Shown here: in pieces, positions 1 through 7,330 of the stretch
Numbering within the stretch: the stretch's first letter is position 1
Layout of the letters: the number at the start of each line of letters is the position of its first letter
NCBI GenBank assembly: GCA_029974875.1
Contig: JARKQP010000389.1
Span: forward strand, 1 to 16,243
Direction: 5' to 3'
DNA from: Mobilitalea sp.
Lineage (GTDB): Bacteria; Bacillota_A; Clostridia; Lachnospirales; Lachnospiraceae
Length of the DNA stretch: 16,243 nucleotides
The notes under the pieces: generated by a model
The model's input: the letters and a program-made list of their open reading frames with translations, nothing else
Database searches by the model: none
What the model was told of the DNA's origin: nothing
Made by a program: the position numbers and the translations under genes

Positions 1-221
1 GACCAGGTATAGAGAATCCGGTCTATGGCTGCCGGCAGACCCGTCTGCTCTGCAATGGCACGGAGAACCGCCTTATCCGGCTCTTCCCCAAACTCTATGG
101 CCCCATCAACGAATCCCCATTGGTATGGTTCCGAAATACGGTCATCAAACCAACGGCATACTACAAGATACCTGTCCTCATAGTGTACAACGCCCTTTAC
201 CAAAATCCTATACCTCTCCAT
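1..221 (-). CDS. Nudix-fold protein, N-terminal 73 residues (cut by window edge)
   Basis: The visible 73 residues start at an ATG (219-221) preceded by AAGGAGG at a good distance, and run off the left edge of the window. The residues around 34-40 (QWGFVDG) and the segment 40-62 match the Nudix box layout G-x5-E-x7-R-E-U-x-E-E-x-G-U. Nudix hydrolases cleave nucleoside diphosphates linked to another group, using a metal held by the box glutamates. Here the box is degenerate: the Glu after the Arg is Ala55, and the second Glu of the EE pair is Gln59, while Glu46, Arg54 and Glu58 remain. It may therefore have weak activity, another substrate or only a binding role. It lies 111 bases downstream of the DUF815 ATPase gene on the same strand and could be co-transcribed with it. 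The fold assignment is fairly secure; the substrate cannot be told. Confidence 0.8.
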   Translation of the reverse strand, partial: MERYRILVKGVVHYEDRYLVVCRWFDDRISEPYQWGFVDGAIEFGEEPDKAVLRAIAEQTGLPAAIDRILYTW

Positions 222-241
222 CCTAATCCTCCTTATTCTTT

Positions 242-256
242 AGGAGAATTTCTCCT
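242..256 (-). promoter_or_regulatory. Small hairpin just upstream of the Nudix gene ribosome binding site
   Basis: AGGAGAATTTCTCCT is a 7-bp inverted repeat around one central base. In the minus-strand RNA its CUCCU arm lies 8 bases before the AGGAG of the Nudix gene ribosome binding site and could also pair with it. A role in translation control is inference only. Confidence 0.4.
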
Positions 257-275
257 CCCTCTGTCGTAAACCTGC

Positions 276-301
276 GAATATTAGGCAGCTGCCCAATATT
301 C
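276..301. repeat. 26-bp near-perfect palindrome between the ATPase and Nudix genes
   Basis: Two 13-base arms, 276-288 (GAATATTAGGCAG) and 289-301 (CTGCCCAATATTC), are reverse complements apart from one mismatched pair. There is no T run after it in the leftward direction, so it is not a standard intrinsic terminator. It could be a binding site for a dimeric regulator or an RNA hairpin with an AGCT loop in the leader of the Nudix gene. Confidence 0.6.
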
Positions 302-332
302 ACATTTTTCCAATCCGCTGCAGGGCAGCCGG

Positions 333-1655
333 TTACAGTTGTCCTGCAAGATAAGTTATAAACTGCTGGGCTGTCCTTCCGGACATTCCTCCATGGGAAA
401 GCTCCCACTTATTTGCCTCTGCATAAAGCTCTTCCTCTGTCAGCGTGATATTACCATGACGTTTTGCCAGGGTTCCCACGATCTCCATAAATTCCTTTTT
501 CGCAGGCGCTGAAAAATTAATCGTTACCCCAAAGCGCGCTACCAGTGACAGCTTTTCCTGCATCGTATCCGAACGGTGCAGCTCCTCCGTCACCTCCATA
601 TCGGAGCGGTCGCTCCAGGTTTCCCGTATGAGATGCCTCCTGTTTGAGGTTGCATAAATTAATACATTATCCGGCTTCGTCTCCAGTCCGCCTTCAATGA
701 CTGCCTTCAGGTATTTATACTCTATCTCAAATTCCTCAAAGGACAGATCATCCATATAGATAACAAACTTATAATTCCTATTTTTAACCTTCGCTATTAC
801 CGCTGACAAATCCTCGAATTGGTGCTTATAAATCTCTATCATCCGAAGGCCGTCCTTATAGTATTCATTCAGAATTGCTTTGACGGAGGTCGATTTTCCA
901 GTTCCGCTGTCCCCGAAGAGCAGCACATTATTGGCTTTTTTCCCTTCGACAAATGCCCTTGTATTATCAACCAGCTTTTTTTTCTGGCGCTCATAGCCAA
1001 CAAGGTCGGATAATAGCACCTCCTGGGTATTGGTAATAGGGAAAATTTCCAACTGCTCCTGGTGCTTTCTTATACGGAATGCCTTATTTAAACCGAAAGC
1101 CCCCACACCATAATCACGGTAGAAATCAGTGACATGGACAAATATTTCCTCTTCATCCTGCGCATTATTTATCAGATCGCTCAGCATGCGGACCTTTTCA
1201 CTTACACTTTTATTATAACGGCTGCTGCTCTTTTCTATGGCCTGATAATCCAGGATTACAGAAAAACAGTCCACACCTAAGGAGTCCTCCAGGGCAGAAA
1301 AGTCATAATCAAATAAAGCCTTAAATATCTTGAAATCATTCTTAGCAAACTGATTTACGCTTCCTTCCCTTGCGCCTGCCTTCTCGCAGGTCATGCTAAA
1401 GGGATTCTCAGCAGTTGCCAGCAGATATGCCAGATAGTTATGCCACAAATTCTTATTAAAGCCATACTCCGTCGCAAGCTCCAGTAATTCATGGATCAGG
1501 GTATAGATCCGGGAGACCACTTCTTCCTTCCCGAATACCTCCTCCTCTTTGCCACAATTACTGTCATATTCCTTTATGATATCTGCCAGCTGAAACAGCA
1601 GACAATCCTTACCCAAGTTCTTATAAATAACCAATTTTGATATTAAACGGTACAT
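333..1655 (-). CDS. DUF815-family AAA+ ATP-binding protein
   Basis: A 440-residue protein with the DUF815 layout: a helical N-terminal region (about 1-200) and a C-terminal AAA+ ATPase core. Walker A is GDSGTGKS at 248-255, Walker B is VIYMDD at 298-303, a sensor-1-like YATSNRR follows at 334-340, and a C-terminal [10 protein letters not shown] segment lies near 423-432. DUF815 proteins are P-loop ATPases of poorly known role. The frame stays open 32 codons further upstream to 1751, but that stretch is made of 19-bp tandem repeats and is unlikely to be protein. The chosen ATG at 1653-1655 has AGAAGG seven bases upstream. The gene follows argS on the same strand after 102 bases and is probably read with it. 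Family call is strong; cellular function is unknown. Confidence 0.9.
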   Translation of the reverse strand: MYRLISKLVIYKNLGKDCLLFQLADIIKEYDSNCGKEEEVFGKEEVVSRIYTLIHELLELATEYGFNKNLWHNYLAYLLATAENPFSMTCEKAGAREGSVNQFAKNDFKIFKALFDYDFSALEDSLGVDCFSVILDYQAIEKSSSRYNKSVSEKVRMLSDLINNAQDEEEIFVHVTDFYRDYGVGAFGLNKAFRIRKHQEQLEIFPITNTQEVLLSDLVGYERQKKKLVDNTRAFVEGKKANNVLLFGDSGTGKSTSVKAILNEYYKDGLRMIEIYKHQFEDLSAVIAKVKNRNYKFVIYMDDLSFEEFEIEYKYLKAVIEGGLETKPDNVLIYATSNRRHLIRETWSDRSDMEVTEELHRSDTMQEKLSLVARFGVTINFSAPAKKEFMEIVGTLAKRHGNITLTEEELYAEANKWELSHGGMSGRTAQQFITYLAGQL

Positions 1656-1691
1656 ATCCTGCCTTCTTCCTGTCCATATGTCCATGCCCAG

Positions 1692-1754
1692 CATTATGGG
1701 CATTGACCAGCATTGTGGGCATTGTCCACCATTATGGGCATTGTCCACCATTAC
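1692..1754. repeat. 19-bp tandem repeat, three copies plus a partial, between argS and the ATPase gene
   Basis: Three consecutive 19-base units occupy 1692-1710, 1711-1729 and 1730-1748 (third unit CATTATGGGCATTGTCCAC), followed by a partial CATTAC. Units differ at only a few positions. A 7-bp inverted repeat, ATGCCCA/TGGGCAT, spans 1684-1703 where the first unit meets the preceding sequence. Because 19 is not a multiple of three, the array does not encode a repeated peptide even though one frame is open through it. Confidence 0.85.
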
Positions 1755-1757
1755 TTA

Positions 1758-3524
1758 TTACATTCTTTCCGGCGCCTCAAAGCCCAACAGGTCAATACAC
1801 TGGAGCAAGAGCTCCTGCACCAGGGTAATTAATGCAATCCAGGAGGCCTGCTTTCCCTTATCCTCTTCTGTAATTATCTTGGTGTCATGATAAAAGCTAT
1901 TAAAGGCATTTGCCAGATCATAGATGAATGCACAGATCCTGTGGGGTGCAATCTCTTCATAGGCTGTACAGAGCATTTCATTAAACTTTGTAATCTCCAG
2001 CATTAATGCCTGCTCTGCCTGGGAGGCCGCCGGAATAATCGCTGCTGCGGCAGAGCCCGGATTTAACTCCTTATATTTTGCTAAAATCGATTTGATCCTT
2101 ACAATCGTATAGAGGATGTAAGGCCCCGTATCTCCCTCAAAGGAAGTGAACCGGTCAGCATCAAAGATATAATCCTTGGATATCTGGTTGGACAGATCGC
2201 CGTACTTAATTGCCGCAAGCCCCACCTGTGACGCGATGGCCCGGGCCTCTGCTTCTTCCATATCGCGGTTTTCCATAATCTTACGAAACACTTCGTCATT
2301 TACGTTCTTAATCAGGTTCTCCAGGCGCATTACACCGCCTTCCCTTGTCTTAAAAGGCTTTCCGTCCCTTCCGTTCATCGTGCCATAGCCGATATGGGTA
2401 AGCACCGTATCCTCTCCTACCAGCTTCGTCTTTCTTGCACAGCGGAACACCGTTTCAAAATACAGCTCCTGACGCTTGTCCGTAATATAAATGATCCGGT
2501 CAGGTGCAAACAGCTTCATACGCTCAACAATGGTGGCAAGATCCGTGGTGTTGTACAGGGTAGCCCCATCCGACTTAAGAATCATGCAGGGGGGAATTTC
2601 CTTCGTATCAGTCTCCTCCTTAACATCAACGACTAACGCCCCCTCGGAAATGCGGGTATAATGATTCTCCTTAAAATACTCGATCATTTCAGGAATATAG
2701 GGCTGTGCGTCGCTTTCCTTTTTCCATAGGTCAAAGGATACATTAAGGGTCTTATATATCTTCATTAAATCAGTTACAGATACCTTAAGCATATGGTTCC
2801 AAATGGCGGTATAACCTTTATGCCCGTTCTGGAGCTGATACGTAATCGTCTTTGCTTCCTCTTTGAAATCCGGATTCGCCTTCGAGTACTCACTGGCCGC
2901 CGGATAGATCTCCTCCAATTCTGAAATTGTAAAAGGAGCTTCTTCCGGATATTCTCCCTCATAGCTCTCATCAAAATATACTAATTCCGGCTTACGCCTC
3001 TTTAATTCCAAAATAATCAGCCCCATCTGGGTTCCCCAATCCCCCAGATGCGCATCACCGATTACATTATTACCATAATAACGGAGGAGGCGTTTGATGT
3101 TTTCTCCGATTATGGCTGAACGAAGATGCCCGACATGGAGGGGTTTTGCAATATTGGGACCGCCATAGTCGATTATGATGGTTTTAGGAGCGGCTTCTTT
3201 CTCACAGCCAAAATGCTCCTCTGTCTTCATCTGGTTTAAATAATCCGCAAGATATCCGTCACTTACTGTAATATTAATAAACCCTGGCATAATTGCCGAG
3301 ACTTCTTTAAAGGCCGGTCTCTCCTTAAGAGAGGAGGCGATTCCCTCCGCAATCTTAATTGGTGCGGTTTTATATTGTTTTGCAGCCGCCAACGCACCAT
3401 TACACTGGTATTGGCATAAATCAGGCCTGTTTGAGATGGTCACCATCCCATACTTTTCCTCAAAACCCTGCTGCACAAAGGCCTGTTTTACCTCTTCGGC
3501 AATCAATTCAATCATTGTTTTCAT
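1758..3524 (-). CDS. argS: Arginyl-tRNA synthetase
   Basis: A 588-residue class I aminoacyl-tRNA synthetase that charges tRNA-Arg with arginine using ATP in the cytoplasm. The N-terminal additional domain covers about residues 1-100. The catalytic signature follows, with IIDYGGPNIAKPLHVGH at about 117-133 (HIGH motif as HVGH, 130-133) and GDAHLGDWGTQMG near 156-168. The lysine-poor KMSKS equivalent is KPFKTREGG at 389-397, as in many ArgRS. The C-terminal anticodon-binding DALR domain includes DTGPYILYTIVRIKSIL and ends LLGFEAPERM. The ATG at 3522-3524 was chosen over upstream in-frame ATGs because GGAG lies six bases before it and because the family normally starts close to this point. Tandem stop codons end the gene. 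No T-box was found upstream. Confidence 0.97.
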   Translation of the reverse strand: MKTMIELIAEEVKQAFVQQGFEEKYGMVTISNRPDLCQYQCNGALAAAKQYKTAPIKIAEGIASSLKERPAFKEVSAIMPGFINITVSDGYLADYLNQMKTEEHFGCEKEAAPKTIIIDYGGPNIAKPLHVGHLRSAIIGENIKRLLRYYGNNVIGDAHLGDWGTQMGLIILELKRRKPELVYFDESYEGEYPEEAPFTISELEEIYPAASEYSKANPDFKEEAKTITYQLQNGHKGYTAIWNHMLKVSVTDLMKIYKTLNVSFDLWKKESDAQPYIPEMIEYFKENHYTRISEGALVVDVKEETDTKEIPPCMILKSDGATLYNTTDLATIVERMKLFAPDRIIYITDKRQELYFETVFRCARKTKLVGEDTVLTHIGYGTMNGRDGKPFKTREGGVMRLENLIKNVNDEVFRKIMENRDMEEAEARAIASQVGLAAIKYGDLSNQISKDYIFDADRFTSFEGDTGPYILYTIVRIKSILAKYKELNPGSAAAAIIPAASQAEQALMLEITKFNEMLCTAYEEIAPHRICAFIYDLANAFNSFYHDTKIITEEDKGKQASWIALITLVQELLLQCIDLLGFEAPERM

Positions 3525-3619
3525 GTCAAACTCCATTCCGCCGCCCAGGCGGCACAATTCATCTTAAGATTCATCCGGGATTTGTCCAAAACTTTAGCCA
3601 AAGCTTCATCCAAATTCAT
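3521..3619 (-). CDS. Possible 32-residue leader ORF overlapping the argS start
   Basis: An ATG at 3617-3619 opens a 32-codon frame whose TGA shares an ATGA with the argS start codon, a layout typical of translational coupling. A further 8-codon frame (MRLRMNFE, 3616-3642, two Arg codons) ends with its own ATGA overlap onto this ORF. Neither has a convincing ribosome binding site, and the region is made of short repeats, so the overlaps may be chance. The predicted peptide begins MNLDEALAKVL and matches no family I know. Confidence 0.25.
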   Translation of the reverse strand: MNLDEALAKVLDKSRMNLKMNCAAWAAEWSLT

Positions 3620-3682
3620 TCGAAGTTCATCCGAAGTCTCATCCTAGGATGAAGCTTGAGATGAAGCTAAAATGAATCTTAA
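3564..3682. repeat. Repeat-rich, highly foldable leader of argS
   Basis: Outer arms TTAAGATTCAT (3564-3574) and ATGAATCTTAA (3672-3682) are perfect inverted repeats. Inside them AAGCTTCATCC (3601-3611) pairs with GGATGAAGCTT (3647-3657), TTTAGC (3593-3598) pairs with GCTAAA (3666-3671), and TCATCCTAGGATGA (3639-3652) is a perfect palindrome. The left half also reads as roughly 11-base imperfect repeats ending in CATCC-like cores. The RNA upstream of argS could fold in several ways. Confidence 0.65.
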
Positions 3683-3692
3683 CTTACACATT

Positions 3693-3721
3693 ACTTTATC
3701 ATAGAAATTTTGGCTTGTCAT
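3693..3721 (-). promoter_or_regulatory. Candidate argS promoter
   Basis: Read leftward, ATGACA (3716-3721) and TAAAGT (3693-3698) are separated by 17 bases, resembling -35 and -10 boxes. The -10 matches only four of six consensus positions. This would start the transcript just before the repeat-rich argS leader. Confidence 0.35.
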
Positions 3722-3913
3722 CATATAAGAGTAAATTTTTCGCAAAAAAGCCATAATGCGCTAATGGTAAAAATGGAAAACGACCAACTGTAAAAGGGCT
3801 GTTCAGCTTCATCCTCTGACTTCTGGCAGATGAGATTTGTATCTCTGAAAATGGAACCTTTATCCGTTTAGCTTCGTCACATCCTATATAACCAAATTAT
3901 AGGAGGAAATGTA

Positions 3914-5119
3914 ATGAAACGATATATCTCTTTGCTTATTTTATCGGTTAGTATATTGGCCTTTACTGGCTGTGGCACAACAGCTCCTACCCCCGGCAGC
4001 AAAGAAGCTCCAAAACCCATAGCTGCTGTAATACCAGACGATATTACTGTAGTAAATACCATACACATTGTCGGTGGGCAGAGTACAGAATTCACTGTAG
4101 AAGGAAGCAATTTAAATAATTTGAGGACATGGGCCGGGGATTTACAATATAAACATAAAACCTTTACAAAAGGGAACTCCCCCGGCGATAAAGACGGTGG
4201 TGAAGTCTATAACTTTGAGCTGACGGAAGGTGACTATCCCGGGTTTTCATATGTTATCAATGGTGAAGAGGATTGCTATCTGCTGATTAATAGCGAATGG
4301 TATTCCGTCTCAAATCCTTCTGACCCACCGGTCGACAATAATACTCCTGTTATCTCAATGGTTATGGTCAAAGGTGAGTTGTATTATGATACAGGAAAAG
4401 AAAGTGAAGTTACCGGCCGGTGTGGAGTAATGGACGGTGAAATAACATCAAGTGTTGAGAGTTCTGAAACACCGGCAGAGGATGATCAGTCAAATTTCGG
4501 TACGGGTTTTGGATATCAATTCTGGGGAGAGGGTCAGATAGAAATTCTTATTAATAATAAGTGGATAGTATTTGAAAAACAAAGCGGAGATAACAGCCCC
4601 ATTCTCCAGGTAGAGCCTTCCCAACTTGAAAACATACCTAAAACAGAAAATGCACCAAACAATGAGTTAGTTGAAGGAAATCTGCCCGTGGAGTCCCCCT
4701 CTATTGAATTAGACTTAGTAAGTGCAGAATATCGTGCGAGGTGGAAGGAAAGCTATAATTATGATACACCAATACTTATTGATGACTTGGCTGCTTTGAC
4801 AGATTTCCTCAAAAATCACCCTGTACAATTATCAAGTGTGGATACTTTACAACAAAACTATAATGATGAATTTTTCATGCATAGTGTTGTATATGCATAT
4901 GTAGAAAGTGAAGGCAGTGGTTCGATTAAACTTACAGCGGAGAGTGCACAACTCAGTGGGGATACATTAAAGCTTTTTATGGAACGTATAGTCCCAGAAG
5001 TGGGCACTGCCGATATGGCAGCCTTGGTATGTCTATTTGGTATTAGCAGGGATGATATTAAAAGTATAAAATCAGTAGAGGGTATCGTAGAGTGCATAAC
5101 ATTAGAAGAAGGTTACTAG
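3914..5119 (+). CDS. Secreted lipoprotein, probable PrcB-like C-terminal domain
   Basis: A 401-residue lipoprotein with AGGAGG nine bases before the ATG. The signal peptide is KR followed by a hydrophobic stretch and a lipobox (FTGC) with lipidated Cys20, so the mature protein should be anchored outside the membrane. Residues about 45-240 contain two similar beta-rich segments (around YNFELTEGDYPGFSYVINGEEDCYLLINSEW and the later FGYQFWGEGQIEILINNKW), suggesting a duplicated small domain. The last roughly 110 residues have the pattern FF...VVYAYVESEGSGSIKL...LSGDTLKLFMERIVPEVGTADMAAL. This resembles the PrcB C-terminal-like domain seen in many clostridial secreted proteins, and the GSGS and TADMA elements support the call. 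It is the only plus-strand gene and converges on the PspC-domain gene. Specific function is unknown. Confidence 0.85.
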   Translation: MKRYISLLILSVSILAFTGCGTTAPTPGSKEAPKPIAAVIPDDITVVNTIHIVGGQSTEFTVEGSNLNNLRTWAGDLQYKHKTFTKGNSPGDKDGGEVYNFELTEGDYPGFSYVINGEEDCYLLINSEWYSVSNPSDPPVDNNTPVISMVMVKGELYYDTGKESEVTGRCGVMDGEITSSVESSETPAEDDQSNFGTGFGYQFWGEGQIEILINNKWIVFEKQSGDNSPILQVEPSQLENIPKTENAPNNELVEGNLPVESPSIELDLVSAEYRARWKESYNYDTPILIDDLAALTDFLKNHPVQLSSVDTLQQNYNDEFFMHSVVYAYVESEGSGSIKLTAESAQLSGDTLKLFMERIVPEVGTADMAALVCLFGISRDDIKSIKSVEGIVECITLEEGY

Positions 5120-5184
5120 CTTTCAATTTGTATGAAAAGATATAATGCGTTTTCGTGGTTAACATGACCCCGCCCCATACAAAA

Positions 5185-5284
5185 AGAGGGTGTTGCAAAA
5201 ATAAGAGTTTATACCATATATTGCAGAATTATCCTCTGATCCCTCCAATATCCGGTATGTTCCTTCTATTTTGCAACGCCCTCT
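5185..5284. mobile_element. MITE-like palindromic element, copy A; likely terminator for the pspC side
   Basis: Terminal inverted repeats of 16 bases, AGAGGGTGTTGCAAAA (5185-5200) and TTTTGCAACGCCCTCT (5269-5284), differ at one position. An inner pair, ATACCATATATTG (5211-5223) and CAATATCCGGTAT (5246-5258), gives a second stem. The element shares its ends, size and inner layout with the copy at 8092-8186. It encodes no protein. Read leftward it ends CCCTCTTTTTG, so it can act as an intrinsic terminator for the PspC-domain gene. No clear target-site duplication was seen. Confidence 0.65.
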
Positions 5285-5300
5285 TCAAATACTATATTAA

Positions 5301-5486
5301 TTATCTTTGTTCCGGTATTACAATTGCAGCGATAATATAAGCTAATACACCAAATCCGGCAGTTAATGCAAGCACTACCCATAACAAGCGGATTACGGTC
5401 GGATCAACATTGATGTATTCAGCAACACCTGCGCAAACTCCACAAATCATCCTGTTATTTGACCTATATAATTTTTTTGGTTCCAT
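5301..5486 (-). CDS. PspC-domain small membrane protein
   Basis: A 61-residue protein that is almost entirely a PspC domain: KKLYRSNNRMICGVCAGVAEYINVDPTVIRLLW followed by a hydrophobic segment and VIPEQR at the end. PspC-type proteins are small inner-membrane proteins linked in other bacteria to envelope stress control, and short stand-alone versions are common in clostridia. The ATG at 5484-5486 has AAGGGAG upstream. It lies 60 bases after the DUF4097 gene on the same strand, in the padR-DUF1700-DUF4097 unit. That position fits a shared role in envelope sensing or stress, which is inference. Family call is strong. Confidence 0.93.
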   Translation of the reverse strand: MEPKKLYRSNNRMICGVCAGVAEYINVDPTVIRLLWVVLALTAGFGVLAYIIAAIVIPEQR

Positions 5487-5546
5487 AATATTATCTCCCT
5501 TCTTTAATCTATTATAACCGTATCTATTTATTATAATAACTCTTTT

Positions 5547-6386
5547 CTACTGAAAATCAACAGTAATGTTACCAATTCCACAATCTAATAGCAGACTATT
5601 TCCAGTTTCATTTTCAATTAATTTTTTTTCGCTATGATAGCTTTCCCTATCAATTGTGACCTTACCAATGTCTGAGCTGATATCATAGGAATAATCCCTT
5701 ACGTCCCCTTTTAGATCCAGCTCTATATTGCCTACATCACAGCTTATGTCATTCTCGCCCAACAAGATTCCTTCCACTTTCACACGGCCTACGTCACATT
5801 TTAAGGACATCCCATTCAGCTCCACATCCTCCAGAACCATTTCCCCTGCCCCTACACGGTATTGGGATTCCTTATCCATCCTGATGCGGTCCGCTGTCAG
5901 CCTTCCTGCATCTACGGAAATCTCTCCCTGTACTGCATCAATAGAAGCAATGCGGACGTCTCCGGCGCCGACATTAATATCAAAAGTTTCCGCCTTAAAG
6001 CCCTTCGGAACCGTAATTATAATCTCCGGATTATACGCCCTGTTCCAATGTCTGATATTACCAAGGGAAATATTCAAGCCAAATAATCTGCTTCCTACAT
6101 ATGGATCCTCCTTAATATACCAGGTTCCATTCTCCACGTAGGATTTCAGGCTGTCTTCCGCCAGGTGGGTGGCATTAATGGAAAAGCCATCCCCATTCTT
6201 AATAATAACCTTGCCGTACCCTACCTGCAGATCAATACTTTCTACGGCCTGATAGGTCTCCTCCATGGAGGTTTCTATTAAGGCATCTTCCCTGTTCCCG
6301 ACTACAAATGCAATTCCGAGCACGGCAACCCCAAAGCCCAACGCCATTAGCGCAATTCCTATCCATACCTTTACAAATGTTTTCAT
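5547..6386 (-). CDS. DUF4097-family beta-strand repeat protein, membrane anchored
   Basis: A 279-residue protein with one N-terminal membrane segment (about 8-31) and a long outer region rich in short beta-strand repeats. The pattern IDLQVGYGKVIIKNG ... FDINVGAGDVRIASI ... GEISVDAGRLTADRI ... SLKCDVGRVKVEGI ... ISCDVGNIELDLKG ... ISSDIGKVTID is typical of DUF4097, thought to form a beta-helix-like stack. Its ATG overlaps the stop of the DUF1700 gene by four bases (ATGA), a sign of coupled translation. DUF1700 and DUF4097 genes are regularly neighbours behind a PadR regulator. Molecular function is not known; an extracytoplasmic partner of the DUF1700 membrane protein is plausible. Confidence 0.92.
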   Translation of the reverse strand: MKTFVKVWIGIALMALGFGVAVLGIAFVVGNREDALIETSMEETYQAVESIDLQVGYGKVIIKNGDGFSINATHLAEDSLKSYVENGTWYIKEDPYVGSRLFGLNISLGNIRHWNRAYNPEIIITVPKGFKAETFDINVGAGDVRIASIDAVQGEISVDAGRLTADRIRMDKESQYRVGAGEMVLEDVELNGMSLKCDVGRVKVEGILLGENDISCDVGNIELDLKGDVRDYSYDISSDIGKVTIDRESYHSEKKLIENETGNSLLLDCGIGNITVDFQ

Positions 6387-7330
6387 GCCATTGCCCTCCT
6401 ATTCTTGAACGGAAGCTTACAAAGATTAATAAAACCATTTACCAAGACTGGCAGAACCTTCTTGCATACAAAACCGACTGCTATGGTTATCAGCATACCG
6501 ATTCCCACACAAACGAGCCCTCCGCCCAGCATTACCAAGCCATAGAATGGAGTTGCTAATTCTGCCAGACCCGCTACGAATAATACAATGCCGGCTCCTA
6601 TGAGGGATATTCCCGCTACACCGAAGCCAAAGAGCACCCCGATTACCGCCACGATTACGCCCACTGCCACGCCAAGCACTGTCAATAGGATGGGCAGCCA
6701 GATTGGGGAGGTTATGATCGCCAGCAATATAAGCAGCACATTACTGGAGCTGTTTTTCCCTTTCCCATTGTCTTTATAAGAAGAGTTCTGATAGCCAGTA
6801 TAATTATCTTCCCTCTGATAATTGTTGCTTCCCTGGTAGCCTGAGTTATTATAGTTGCCGTAGTTATTATAATCGCTATTACTGTTACCATAATTATTAT
6901 AGTCGCTATTGTTGCCACCATAGTTATTACTGTTGTTATCATGGCTGCCAGTATAGTCACTATAACTGCCAGTATAGTTATTATTGCTGTTCTGATATGT
7001 TTGGCCGGTACCTCCTTGATTGGCCTGTTCCTGACCTGAAGGACTGTTCCCGGTCTTTGCGACCTCAAATTCGCTGCCGATGGTTTCCTGATAGCCCTTT
7101 TCCGTAAAAAAGCCTTTGTCTTCCCTCTCAGTGGCATTTATGCCCAGGTCAGCCTTAATAATCGCTGCTACCTTTCCGGGTGAGCAGAGTTCCTTCACAA
7201 TTTCCTCTTCCTGCTCTTCCCCTGCATCATCGAAATATCCGTTATAATACTGAAGCGCCTCATTTCTTTCTTCCAAAGGGATATCCAACAATAAGCTTTC
7301 GAGTTCCTTCATGAATTCTAGCCTTGTCAT
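6383..7330 (-). CDS. DUF1700 (HAAS-domain) membrane protein with Asn/Tyr-rich insert
   Basis: A 315-residue protein in three parts. Residues 1-65 form the DUF1700/HAAS helical domain (MTRLEFMKELESLLLDIPLEER...YYNGYFDDAGEE). Residues about 95-195 are a low-complexity Asn/Ser/Tyr/Gly-rich linker with a roughly ten-residue repeat of the form NNYGNxNSDY. Residues about 198-300 hold several hydrophobic membrane segments. Family members usually have a much shorter linker. The ATG at 7328-7330 abuts the padR stop codon, and AAGGAG inside the end of padR serves as ribosome binding site. The gene overlaps the DUF4097 gene by four bases. Its HAAS domain is known from PadR-linked membrane proteins; the role is unknown, probably envelope related. 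Confidence 0.9.
   Translation of the reverse strand: MTRLEFMKELESLLLDIPLEERNEALQYYNGYFDDAGEEQEEEIVKELCSPGKVAAIIKADLGINATEREDKGFFTEKGYQETIGSEFEVAKTGNSPSGQEQANQGGTGQTYQNSNNNYTGSYSDYTGSHDNNSNNYGGNNSDYNNYGNSNSDYNNYGNYNNSGYQGSNNYQREDNYTGYQNSSYKDNGKGKNSSSNVLLILLAIITSPIWLPILLTVLGVAVGVIVAVIGVLFGFGVAGISLIGAGIVLFVAGLAELATPFYGLVMLGGGLVCVGIGMLITIAVGFVCKKVLPVLVNGFINLCKLPFKNRRAMA
6745..7048 (-). repeat. Low-complexity repeat tract inside the DUF1700 gene
   Basis: This stretch encodes the Asn/Tyr/Ser/Gly-rich linker. Between about 6840 and 6935 it contains roughly 30-base imperfect repeats (plus-strand core AATTATTATAGTCGCTATT), each encoding a ten-residue unit. Such tracts can vary in length by slippage. 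Confidence 0.6.

Larger units (their letters stand above)
3525..3913. other. Divergent intergenic region between argS and the lipoprotein gene
   Basis: This 389-base gap holds the argS leader repeats, the candidate argS promoter and the upstream region of the plus-strand lipoprotein gene. The decamer AGCTTCATCC occurs at 3602-3611 and 3805-3814 on the plus strand and at 3647-3656 on the minus strand, with one variant (AGCTTCATCT) at 3659-3668 on the minus strand. A 6-bp inverted repeat, CCTATA/TATAGG (3883-3903), touches the lipoprotein ribosome binding site. I see no other gene here. Confidence 0.5.

Noticed and set aside
223..408. Minus-strand 61-codon frame between the ATPase and Nudix genes
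   Set aside because: It overlaps the end of the ATPase gene in another frame, covers the 26-bp palindrome and resembles no family.
1656..1751. Upstream extension of the DUF815 ATPase by 32 codons
   Set aside because: The extension is made of 19-bp repeats that shift frame from unit to unit, while a good ribosome binding site precedes the later ATG at 1653-1655.
3525..3720. T-box riboswitch upstream of argS
   Set aside because: None of the conserved T-box sequence (TGG-ACCGCG-type) is visible, and no T-run terminator follows the repeats.
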